The notes beneath the pieces are model-generated. The model made no database searches, was not told where the DNA came from, and saw nothing but the letters and a program-made list of their open reading frames with translations. Positions 28,301 to 40,300 of a DNA stretch of 64,000 nt are shown here, one piece after another. Numbering within the stretch: position 1 is the stretch's first letter; every line of letters begins with the position of its first letter. The DNA is from Luidia sarsii. Lineage: Eukaryota > Echinodermata > Asteroidea > Paxillosida > Luidiidae. The translations under genes and the position numbers were made by a program. The stretch spans positions 10,559,102 through 10,623,101 of the forward strand of contig OX465109.1 of assembly GCA_949987565.1 (NCBI GenBank), read 5' to 3'.

Positions 28301-31300
28301 TGGGCCAGAGCCTGGGCCAGAGCCTGGGCCAGAGCCTGGGCCAGAGCCTGGGCCAGAGCCTGAACCCGAGCCTGGGCCAGAGCCTGGGCCAGAGCCTGGG
28401 CCAGAGCCTGGGCCAGAGCCTGGGCCAGAGCCTGGGCCAAAGCCTGGGCCAGAGCCTGATCAGAGCCTGGGCTCTGCCTGAGCCTTACCCGGAGCCAGAG
28501 CCTGAGCTAGATCCTATGCCTATTCTCCTATATGAGTGGGACCCTGAGTAGAATCTTTAGCAAGAGCCCTTGGCCTTAACCTGCGGGGAGCCTGGGCCTA
28601 TTATAAGCCACGGCTTCGAAATGCCCCGTCTTATATCCACATGATGTCTGCTTTGCTGATTGGCAGGTCCTGTTCATCCGCGAGTGTGGCACCGACTCCA
28701 TCTGCCAGACCGATCTTAGGGTGAACGCAGGCCTGACGCTGACTAGGTAAGGAGGTCCTCGCGAAGAGTGGCTGGCGGGACTGATGGCGTGCCTTGACAT
28801 AATGTCGACCGGGACTCCCGAGGCCTCACCTTAGGCCGTTTTCGAAATGGAGGCATAGGCTCGGGCTCAGGCTTCGTCTCCGTCTGACAAAACCTGAAAT
28901 CCAGTTTGTGGTTTGTTTCCCAATTTGAAGGTTTGTTGGCTTGATAGGTACGGGTATTCCCCCAAGAAACTGGGGCAAAACGCTTGTTTTTAGAAGCCTG
29001 TAATATTATAACGAGCAAGACAAATATGACCGAAGCCGAAGCCTGAGCCTAAGCCTTTATTTCGAAAACGCCCTTAGTGTGTGGGCCGTCGCGCTCATTC
29101 GCCTACAGATCTGCCTAGTGGAAGGTTCAGCTACCGGCTCTTTTCAGAGCTACACCGTAAACCATTTTATTCATGAAACTCGTCGTAACTTACGATCAAT
29201 CGCAAGGCGATGGGAGATGCACAGAAACCATTATGACCGAACAATGAGTTGTAAGTTGAGTTACGATGCATCGTAAGGCTTTGTTAAATCCACCCCTGGT
29301 CTATGATGCTCCTGGTTCTTTTCCTTTAGCCCTCACCTTGAGTGGCCTTTTGGGGCCTTGGGTTGGGGGAAATTCATAAAAAAAAAACGACAACCAAGAA
29401 CGCTAATGTCACGGAAGGCACAACTATGCTCCCCAACAGCCCCCGAAAATTCGATGAGAAAACTTGCAAACAGTTTATAGAATTTGCAAAGAAACTTTGA
29501 GCGAACCGGGCCATGAATCAGAGGCTTCTGGCTTATACGTGCCAGCGCTCTAACCACCCGAGTTGTCCAGCCCTTAGGTGGCGCCCTTCCTGGTGGCGGA
29601 GTCAGCCATCTTTGCCGGGGTGAGGGGCGCCAGTCAGAAGCGCCGTGACTTTCAAGTGTTTCGATTTCATTCCGTTTGCTTCGGCTGCACAGCGGCAACG
29701 ACTACATCACGCTGGGCGGGGAGAGCGTGGTCTACCTGCTGGTGACGGTGGAAAACCAGGGGGAGGAGGCGCACCAGGCGGAATTGCTCATCTCCCACCC
29801 GCGCGAGGTCGTCTTCGAGTCGCTGGAATCCAGCGATGTGAGTTGCGGTTTACCGTCCCACCCCCTCCGGAAAATCTCACCCCCTCCTCCCAAGAGGATT
29901 TGTCTGAAGTGATGTTAGTGTCAAAGTTGTTCATTAAACAATCATTAAAGTGCGTCACTTTGAAGCCAACGCAAAGCCAACGACAAAGACCGGCTTCAGT
30001 CAGGGTTTTCCCTACTCGTTGTATAGATTGAGTAGTGCATTATCATTACTTTGCCCGATTATCTGCTGAGACGTAGTCCCCATCGAATTGCATTCTCCTC
30101 TTCACAAAATCCATCTATAATGGCCATTTCTGTCGTTCACCGCGACAAACAAGCTCTTCCCTAGTTTTGTTGGTGAGACAGCCATCACTACCATTCTGCC
30201 CTTTAACCAGCCGTGGATGTACACATGAATAGCCAAATACCCGATTGCTATTCCCTTGCTCACTCTCCTCGTTTAACCCGTCTAATGTCTGCTCTGTCCT
30301 TTTGAAGCCAGGCCGCTTTATGAATTCGAAAGAAATGTGCATATTAATATGAATTCAAAGTTGGGGAAAAAATAAACCCGATAAAACTGTTGATGTATAA
30401 TGTCTCCGGTGGGGCGATTATATACTGTACCTGAGGCTTATTTCCAGGAAGTGCTCAGTCGGAATCTTTGTGGCGGGATACATTGCCGTATAATGTATTT
30501 CAGTTGTTTGACTGCTGGATTTAAAACTTAGGTGGATTTCTTTGGACTTTGGCTATTTTGTTTTTTCTTTAGGTTGCTTGTGTGAAGGACGACAGCGGGA
30601 AACCAGTGCCATGCGTGCCCGACAATTTGATCACCTGCTCCCCCCGGGAGGCGCGCAACGAAACGGCAGAGGTCCTCTGCTCCCTGGGAAACCCCACGAG
30701 GTCGCGCACAAGCGTGAGTTTTGTTTTTAGTCTACGGTCTCCTCTTCTTCCTGCTCCTCGTCATATTGCTCCTCCTGCTCATTCAACTCCTCCTGCTCCT
30801 CCTCCTCCTATTTTCCCTGCTCCTGCTCCTCTTCCCCCTCCTCATCCATTTGCTCCTCCTTTCCCTCCAATCTTTTCCCTCCTTTCCCTCCTCCTTGCCC
30901 TCTTTTTCCCCTCCTCCTCCATTTCCTCCTCTTCCGCCTCCTCCTTGCCCTCCTCCTCCTGCTTCTCTTCCTCCTTCCACTCCTCGTTTCCGTTCTTCTT
31001 CCCCTCCGCCCTGCCCTTCTCCTCCTCCTCCTTTTCCTCCTCCTTCCCCTCCTCCTCCTCCTCCTTCTCCTCCTCCTTGCCCTCCTCCTCCTTCTCCTCC
31101 TCCTTCTCCTCCTCCTTCTCCTCCTTGCCCTCCTCCCTGCCCTCCTGCTCCTCCTTCCCCTCCTCTTTTCCCCCCTCCTTTCCCTCCTCCTTGCCCCCCT
31201 CCTTCTCCTCCTTCCCCTCTTCCTCCTCCTTCTGCTCCTCCTTTCCCTCCTCCTTGCCCTCCTCCTCCTTCTCCTCCTCCTCCTTGCCCTCCTGCTCCTC

Positions 31301-34300
31301 CTTCTCCTCATCCTCCTCCTTGCCCTCCTCCTCCTCCTCCTTGCCCTCCTTCTCCTTCTCCTCATCCTTGCCCTCCTCCTTCTCCTCCTCCTTTCCCTCC
31401 TTGCCCTCCTGCTCCTCCTTGGCCTCCTCCTTCCTCTCCTCTTTCCCATCCTTTCCCTCCCTTTTGCCCTCCTCTTCCTCCTTCCCCTCCTCCTCCTCCT
31501 TCTCCTCCTCCTTGCCCTCCTCCTCCTCCTTTCCTTCCCCTCCTCCGTTCCCTCCTTCTTTTCCTCTTTTTTCTCCTCTTTGCCCTCCTTTCGCTCCTTC
31601 TCCTTTTCCTCCCCCGTTCCCTCCTCCATTCATTCCTTTTTCTAAATCTTCCATGTCTTCAAATTGACTGTAAAGGTGATCGACCAAAATGTCACTGAAT
31701 TAAACGAGCGTTAGATGAGATCCATTCCCAGCTTCAAAGGAAATTGGCCTGTAAATCCCCTAGTGCTTGAACAAGTTTTAGCGCTTGAAAGGGTTCCCAA
31801 CGGCTTCACAACGTGACGATATACTATAGCAGCCAGCCGAGTGGGTTATGATTAATTCACTCTCATTAGTATCCGCCTGCCTTTGAATAGTAGAATTAGC
31901 AAGAGCATGTGCAGTAGCAGCAGCACTAGTAGCACCAGTAGTAGCAGCAGTATCAGTAGTAGCAGCAGTAGCAGTTTCAGTAGTTGTAGTAGCAACAGTA
32001 GCAGTATAGTAACATCAGTAGCAGTAGTAACAGCACTAGCAGCAACAGTATAGTAAAATCAGCAGCAACAACTTCAGTAGCAGTTGCAGTAGTTAAGTTG
32101 TATAATTATAGTAGTAGCAGCAATAGCAGTAGCTGTACCGGTAGCAGTACAGTAGCAACAGCAGCAACAACTGCAGTAGCATTTTGCAGTAGCTGTAGAA
32201 GTTGCAGCAGTTAGCAATGGTAGTACAGTTGAAGCAACAGCTGCAGTGAGTGTTCTTTCCCGTTGTTGTATAGTGAACGATCTGTCCTGTCCTACTTTCC
32301 TCTCGCGATTGCTTCCAGAACTTCCTGCGCCTGCGCTTCGACGTGGGCGGCCTGTCCGTGAGCCGGCGACTCGTGGACTTCAAGTTGAAGGCGTCCACGC
32401 TCAGCATCGAGGATGCTAGCTTGCTGGGGGACAACGAGGCATCGCCCAGCATGCCCGTCCGCATCGTGGCCGACCTGGCCGTGAGAGGGTAAGAATCGGA
32501 GGAACCCCTAAGAAGCACTGGCCCCTCCCAATCGCAGACGTCATAGACTTTCTTTACGAAATGAAGGCTTTGGCTCGGGCTTTCATTTCACTTCTCTCAC
32601 CCATTACAACTTTACAAGTTTTTAAGGCTACACTCAACTGAACACAAGGTAATGGCTCTATACTGAACAGGACAACAATCCATCAAACTCGTCAATAAAC
32701 CCCAGCCTTATATTGGAGGATTTGCGGTGACACCATGTATACGGTCTCTTAAAGAAGAGGTGTGGTTCTGAAAGAACCGGCCTGAGTGATGACTTAGAAC
32801 CACACCTCTTCTTTAAGAGACCTTATACATGGTGTCAATGTCTTATTTATTTAAACCACAGCCTGTATTTCTGTGCGGGATCCGGACGTTGATTTCAATG
32901 GGTGCTGTCCTCTAATAGGCCTTATATAGGGCGCCCTCTTCCAGAGGTAAGAGGAACGCTGAAAGTAGTGTAGGGCACACAATGGCATAATGCGAGTACC
33001 AACATGGCGGCGGTCATCTGGCGTCAGTTGCTTGTGCACTGATCAATCTGATGTGTACGTATACAGATCATTGTTGGCTTTTTTACGGGGTCTTCCTCGT
33101 GTTTCACTCACTCAATCCCCTTTCGAGTTGTCTTGTGCTTGTGGCAACGCAGTGGATCCTCAACTGCTGCTGTTCTTGGAGTGGGGGGGGGGGCTGTATC
33201 GTGCTCTTCATGTCTTTTCCTCACGCTTTATGTCAACGTGTTACTCTCACAGCGTGGTGCAGCCAGAGCAGCTCTTCTACTTCCCGGACAACGAGACCAT
33301 TGACGGCGAGGCGCCGGACAAGGCCGCCCTCCTGCGGGACGCCCTGCAGGCGGCCGGCCTGCTCAAGGCCGCCGACGGGCCCTCGCCCGACGTTAACCTG
33401 AGCGCCATCGGACAGAGTTTCACCCACGTCTACGAGGTACGCCCGCCAGAGCAAAAACATTCACACACGCTTACTCATCCCATCTCCGGCCTTTTCTGAT
33501 GCCCCTACACAACATTGGCCGAGGTCAAAGAATAGCATCCATTCGCTGTCTGATCCAACATATGCATGAAATGTGAAAATTTCAGCTCAATCCGCCAACC
33601 GAGTCTCGAGAAAATCGTGAAAACCGCTTCATTTGTTTCGCGAAAATGCAGCATTCAACGCCGTACTGTTCCGAAAAATAGTTAAGATCTCGGTGAGACG
33701 TACAGTATTTATTTTACTAATTTCTCCCAAAATACAAAAATTTTAGGCAGAAATATTTCAGTGAGAGGTTTCTACTATAACCATCTTCAAACTGTATAAG
33801 GTTCATGTAAATCTGTGAACATTTCTGTTTTTCGGTCTTACCAATGTTGTGTAGGGGCTTTAACAGACATATGAGATAAGAAATGTAATGGTTAAAAGGA
33901 AATTTGCGACAATGTACGTTGCCAGATACAGAGTAGGGCCTACAGTATCTAACCCTGCTTGAAACCCCGAATTACCACAACCGTAACTGATGTACAAAGT
34001 GTCATGGTTACAAACAACGAAGGAGATGATAACTTCGTCTTGAATCGGTAAACTAAAACACTCGAAATGTATTTTGATTGTAACGTTAATGGAATTAGTT
34101 TGTAACTAAGGATTGATTCAGCCTTTGAGAAAGAACCTGCTAGGATCGAAACGTCCGGTCATCTACATTTTGTATGAGTTTTACATTTCGGTTACTTCAG
34201 TCAAAAAGCTGTTTGAAAATGTGTTGCATATTACCCTTCAAGAAATAATAGTTGACAGGTTTTATAAGAGAAGATTAACTGGTATCAGGACGTGTATCGA

Positions 34301-37300
34301 GACGGGAGTTTCAGGGATGTTTTGGCACGAAAGGAAATTGCTTAATTGGTGCCCATGGTTTATCGTCAATCTTCTGGTCGATTTTTTACCACCAGGTTGG
34401 AAACCAGGGGCCAGGTCGCCTTCCCCATGACTTGGTCTTCACCGTCCAGTTGCCATGGAGAACGGAGGACGGCGATTGGCTGATTTATCTGCGGAACATC
34501 GAGGTAAATGCGCAGATCCAGTTGGCCGCGTGCACCATAGCAACGGCTGAGCAACCGCGCACATGCGCACAACGTGTCACGATCGCCCACACTGCCGTGC
34601 ACGCCCGCAACCACCGAAAGCACTTCTCTCCGACGAACTATAGCACGGCGGGTTCTGGGTCGTGACGTCCCACAATAAGTCCCTGGCTTACTCGCCAAGC
34701 CACGGGCTGCGCATAGAGACGACCATTGGCATTAGCCGTTGGGACAGCGTCCTCTTTGGCCGAAATTCAGCCAGCTCAGCCCCGTCTTATAATTACGACG
34801 ACTTCTAAGGCTTTTTCGAAACCACTTCTTGGGCTCTGGCTCGTGCGTCGTCGACGTCATCTTTCAGCTAAACGTCTAGCTTTTGTTCTTTCTTTGATGT
34901 TGAATCTCTGTTCTCTTAATCAGTTTGTGTTGATAGCAGTGTCCCCGTTTCCCCCAGGGTTGTATGTCAGAAATGAGCCCGGTTTCTCAGCCCGAGCCCG
35001 AGCCTTAGCCGTGGTTTCGAAAAAAAAAAGGCCCTTCAACTGTGCACTGCATAAACGGACATGGCCACCTCACCTGTGTGTTCTGTCCCCTAGTTGCACG
35101 GGGAGGGGTCGTGCGACGGTCAACGCGTGCTGGACATGCAGCAGACGCAGATGAGGGAGCACTACCTGGACGAGTCTGGCGCCCTCAACTACGACTCAAA
35201 GGGAGAACTTACGATATTTGGTGTGGACCAAGGCATTGTGAGTACATCGCCTCCCTTAAAACAAAAACAAACAAAAAAGTTACAGAAAAAAGATTACTGC
35301 AAGAGACACATAGAAGGTAGATAAGATTTTAAGGTTTGCATGGTGGAAGCACCCAAAAATAATGGAGGGTTTGCACGGTTGAAGCACCAAGTGGAAGGTT
35401 TGCGTGTTGGAAGTACCAAGTGGAAGGTTTGCGTGTTGGAAGTACCAAGTGGAAGGTTTGTATGGTGGAAGTACCAAGTGGAAGGTTTGCATGGTGGAAG
35501 CGTCACGTGGAAGATTTGTACGGTGGAAGCACTAAGTGGAAGGTCTGCGTGGTGGAAACGCCAAGTGCATGGTTTGCGTGGTAGAAACACCAAGAGGAAG
35601 GTTTGCGGTGACACCATGTGGAACTTCTCTTTTGAGACGGAGTCTGGCTCTGAAAAGAGCTGGTAACTTAACGTTTCGGGCAGTATGTACATCCCAAAAG
35701 AGATGTGTTACGTGGTGTGACCGCAAAATTTTAATAAACATACATTTCGCCAGAGAATAATAGGTTTAGAGCCTCATGGACATTATTTCTTATATGAAAA
35801 AGTCATTGTGATGACACCGCAGTTCCTCGATGCAATTCCACCCTTTTTTTAAGTTTGCGTCTTTAAGGGCTGTAGCACCTGACGGTGACGTCGTCATGAC
35901 GCGGAGCTTCACGTACCATTGTAGCCACTGCTAGTGGGCTTTGGATGAAATTAAGTGCTTTGTTTACGGGTTTCCCAGCTACACGAAAAAGAGGAAGAGG
36001 AAGAGAGAAAAACGAAAAACAGAACAGAGAGCAGTTTGCTGTACTCTCTGATGAACCGTCAGTCAATGGGGAAGGCCGATGTCGGTGTAACGTATCTATT
36101 CTGATGTGTGCCAGCGGGGAGGCTTACGGGACACTGAATCGAAAATCATTTTGATTTTTTTCCCCGCCATTTCAGGATTGCCACAATGCCATGTGCGTCA
36201 CTCTTACGTGCCACATCCGGGGCCCGCTATTCGCTGGCAAGGTCGTGGTTGTCAACGTGGATGCCGTGCTATGGCAACGGACACTCATTGATGTAAGTCA
36301 CCCGTGGTTTGGGTTTTGTTTTCGGTTCTTGTTTTGTTTTTATTATGTTGTGTTTTTTTAAAGAGAGGGGAAACAATGAAGATTTACGAGATCGAGGGAA
36401 TGGCGTATTTTAATGTTTAGTTTTTGCATGAAAGTATTTGTAATTAGCCCTCTACAAGCCAAGCTCTCTTTCACAATTACCATTACCATCCCTCCCTATC
36501 GGAGCAATTCGTTGAATGCTGCATATTTGCGAAACAAATAAGCGCTTTTTTCACGATTTTCGCGAGACTCAATTGGCGGACTGAGTAGAAATTTTCACAG
36601 GTGTGCTATTTCATGCGTATGTTGGATCAGTCAACGTACGGATGCTATTCTCTGACCTCGACCAATGTTGTGTTATCCCTTTAAGTGCAAAGACCGCAGG
36701 AAACGTCCGTGTCAGAAAGATGCAGGTTGCTGGCGTTATTGGGCATTCCTCATATGTGACCCGGCACAGCGACATGAGGAATATCCCACCAAAACACTTT
36801 TCGAGTAAACAACGCCTGAAATGAAAGTATCTTCTCAATTCGATGAAAAAAATCTCAATTATTGTTGTTTTGTATTTTCGGAAAGTTAATGTATTGGAGG
36901 ATATTATGTCCAAATGATTTTTCCGAAATCCGTCTCTAAATGTCGAAAAACGAGGATTTCGCGGAGTGTTTGTGTACTGTTTGTGTAAAGTTCCTGCCTT
37001 TTTGAATGGCCGCTTTTGAGGAGTTAGAATGGTGCTGCTATATTGTGTCTGGTACCAAATGAACGAGCGAATTCCCCTTGTACTATTTACAACAAAGTTC
37101 ACACGGACATATTTTTGATATCATTTGAAAGCTAATGGTATACTCTTTCCCATCATTAGAAAATCTCAAAATCTCAAAAGTGGGGGTTATTCCTCATTTT
37201 GCAGTGCCGGGTCACATATATAAGACGCCCTATACATTATTAGTTTTCTGGAAGGGATGCCCTAAGTGCGCGCTAACCAACAACACTAATTTCCATCGCC

Positions 37301-40300
37301 TTGCGATAAGAGGATGTCATAATAAGACGCGAGATGGCGTGCCCTCCGGATTGTGTAAGACCGACGTAAATCAAAGCGGATGTCCCCTCGCTCAGGGTTG
37401 TCCCCGGAGAGACCGCGATAAGGATCGGCTGACAGTCGTCCTTAAAGAAAAAGAAAATGAAAATCTGCTCGTAAAAGGAGAGGATTGGATTGGCTGGATG
37501 AGAAGCATGCAGAGGGGGAGAAAAGGAGGAAAAACAAAACAGCTGTTTACCGGTTGTTTGTGTCGAATCCCCAGATGCCTTCGGAGAGGCAGACAAACAC
37601 TGGTCGGTGTGAAAGTAATTTCATTTCTGAAGTGTGCGCCTTTCAACTCGTAAATTTCTGTGTTATAGGTGGGGTTCGTATCTGTGTGTGTGTGTGTGTG
37701 TGTTGTGGGGAGGAGGAAGGTCGGTCGGTTGTTGCTGGAGTTTCTGCTGCTGTTGCTGCCCTTGCTGTTGCTATTGTTTCTGCTGTTTAGTGACTGCAGC
37801 TGGTGCTGCTGTTTCCATTTTTGCTGGTGTCTCTACAGCTGCTTCTGCTGTTGCTGTTGGCGTTGTTTGCCGCATACTGCTGTTGCTAATAATATTGTTG
37901 CTGCTTTGTTTATACGCAGTGGCTGTTGTTACGGCAGTCGTCCGTGTGGTTCCCTGACTTGATTGTATTTCGTCAGCATTGCAGGCTGGTTGAACCAGTC
38001 TTTTAGCTGATAGTCTGGTTCCAAGAGCTAAACATCCTGACAAATACTGTGAAGTCAAGGAACCATACGGACGACTGCCGTAACAACAGCCACTGCGTTG
38101 TTTATACTGATGGCGTTACTTAGTTACTTAGTGTCTGTCATGGCTGTCATGTTACTGGCATGTTGCTGCCGTCGTTGCTTTGATGAATTCCCGTTCCTGT
38201 TGATGTTCTTGACGATGATGTGGGTTGTTGCTAGTGCTGCTGCTGTTCATTGAGGTTTGCCCTGCTCGACGTGATCAACACCGAGTGCTTAGTGCTTTAA
38301 CCGATGCCTGATGAAAAAGAATGAATCACATTCTCCTCTATGCAAACATCATGTAACATGTGTATGCTGCTTCTACTGATTTTGTCGTTGCATATTTGTC
38401 GTTGTCATTGGTTCTGGAGGCAGGTGCTATTGTTTCTATCGTAGCTGTCATTTTATTTTTATTGCTGCTATATTCGCTGCTTGGAATGTTTTAGCTTGTT
38501 GACGTTTTTCTTATGTAGCGTTTCTACCTGTAGCTGGTGTTGATGATGGCGATGTTCCTGCTGTAGTTGCTGTCCTTATTGCTGCTGCTGTTGCTGTTGT
38601 GGCGATGTTCCTGCTGTGGTTGCTGTCCTTATTGCTGTTGATGTTGCTGTTGTGGCGATGTTCCTGCTGTAGTTGTGTCCTTATTGCTGTTGCTGTTGCT
38701 GTTGTGGCGATGTTCGTGCTGTAGTTGCTGTCCTTATTGCTGTTGCTGTTTCTGTTGTGGCGATGTTCCTGCTGTGGTTGCTGTCCTTATTGCTGTTGCT
38801 GTTGCTGTTGTGGCGATGTTCCTGCTGTAGTTGTGTCCTTATTGCTGTTGCTGTTGCTGTTGTGGCGATGTTCGTGCTGTAGTTGCTGTCCTTATTGCTG
38901 TTGCTGTTTCTGTTGTGGCGATGTTCCTGCTGTAGTTGCTGTCCTTATTGCTGTTGCTGTTGTTGTTATGGCGATGTTCCTGCTGTAGTTGCTGTCCTTA
39001 TTGCTGTTACTGTTGTTTTTATGGCGATGTACCTGCTGTAGTTTCTGTCCTTATTGTTGCTGTTGCTGTTGCAATGGTGATGTTCCTGCTGTAGTTGCTG
39101 TCCTTATTGCTGTTGCTGGTATTGTTTTTGCGATGTCCCTGCTGCAGTTGCTGTCCTTACTGTTGTTGCTGTTGCTATGGTGATGTCCCTGCTGTAGTTG
39201 CTGTCCTTATTGTTGTTGCTGTTGCTATGGTGATGTCCCTGCTGCAGTTGCTGTCCTTATTGTTGTTGCTGTTGCTGTTGCAATGGGGATGTTCCTGCTG
39301 TAGTTGTTGTCCTTATTGCTGTTGATGGTGTTGTGTTGGCGATGTCCCTGCTGCAGTTGCTGTCCTTATTGTTTTTGCTGTTGCTATGTGATGTCCCTGC
39401 TGCAGTTGCTGTTTGCACATCCCCGCTGCCGCTCCCCCCTACTGTAATGCATCCCATGGGATGCCTGCCAATGGGCTATATATAGGAATGATCTATGAAA
39501 GGGATTCAGCGCCTCCGTAGATCCGGTCGAATCTTCGCTCGTCACGATCTTCTTAGCATCGCGCGCTTCGTTTCCAATGTTCTTCGGTCGAGTTGTTTTT
39601 GAATGGCGAGCACTTAGCACGACTCCATCCACCGTCATGGTCGTGCATTCCCAGCCACAAGTCATCTGAATGTGGAGCAATATCCATCACTTGATATCGC
39701 ACAATGTCATTGAGAAAACACATCGCACTGAACGACCACAAACACATTTACCGCATGTTATGTCAACCCTCTATTACACAGAGTTGTATATTACAAAATT
39801 TAGTGGGCCTGACGTTTCGATCCTAGCAGGACCTTTCTCAAAGGCAGAGTCACTCTGACTAAAATTACTTTTTGGTAATTTTAGTCAGTAAGCAGTTTGC
39901 AACATTTGTGTATATCACCTAGAGTTGTATATTGTTTAAAGGTGCGATGTTCCTTTTTAAATGGTGATAGAATAGCGATGTTAAATCGCTGCCTGCAAGC
40001 TAGTTTCCAGTCTACCAACGCAGCACTCCACCTTTAAGCGGACGTGATGTATGTTGGTGTGTAGGTGTACATTAAAGCTACAGTTCAAGTCATTCCATGG
40101 GGTTGTTAACGTCCTTACGCAAGATGCTTTACGCCTTTACGCAATTGGGGAATGTTGTATATCTGTAAGGATATAGATATGTCTTTCTGTGTTTGGTTAG
40201 CCACTGTGCGCTGACATTGGAGCAGGGGCGATATGCTCAATATGTTTGGGTCGTTTCGTAAAGATATCCTATACAAATGTTGCAAACTGCTTACAGTAAT

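Noticed and set aside
27708..28481. EPGP repeat protein, 257 residues
   Set aside because: A 12-bp minisatellite between exons 14 and 15, with no signal, flanking domain or splice support.
30582..31698. Ser/Pro-rich frame of 361 residues starting in exon 17, and Arg/Glu frames opposite
   Set aside because: Exon 17 ends at a consensus donor at 30714, and the integrin frame resumes in exon 18. The rest is a TCC tract.
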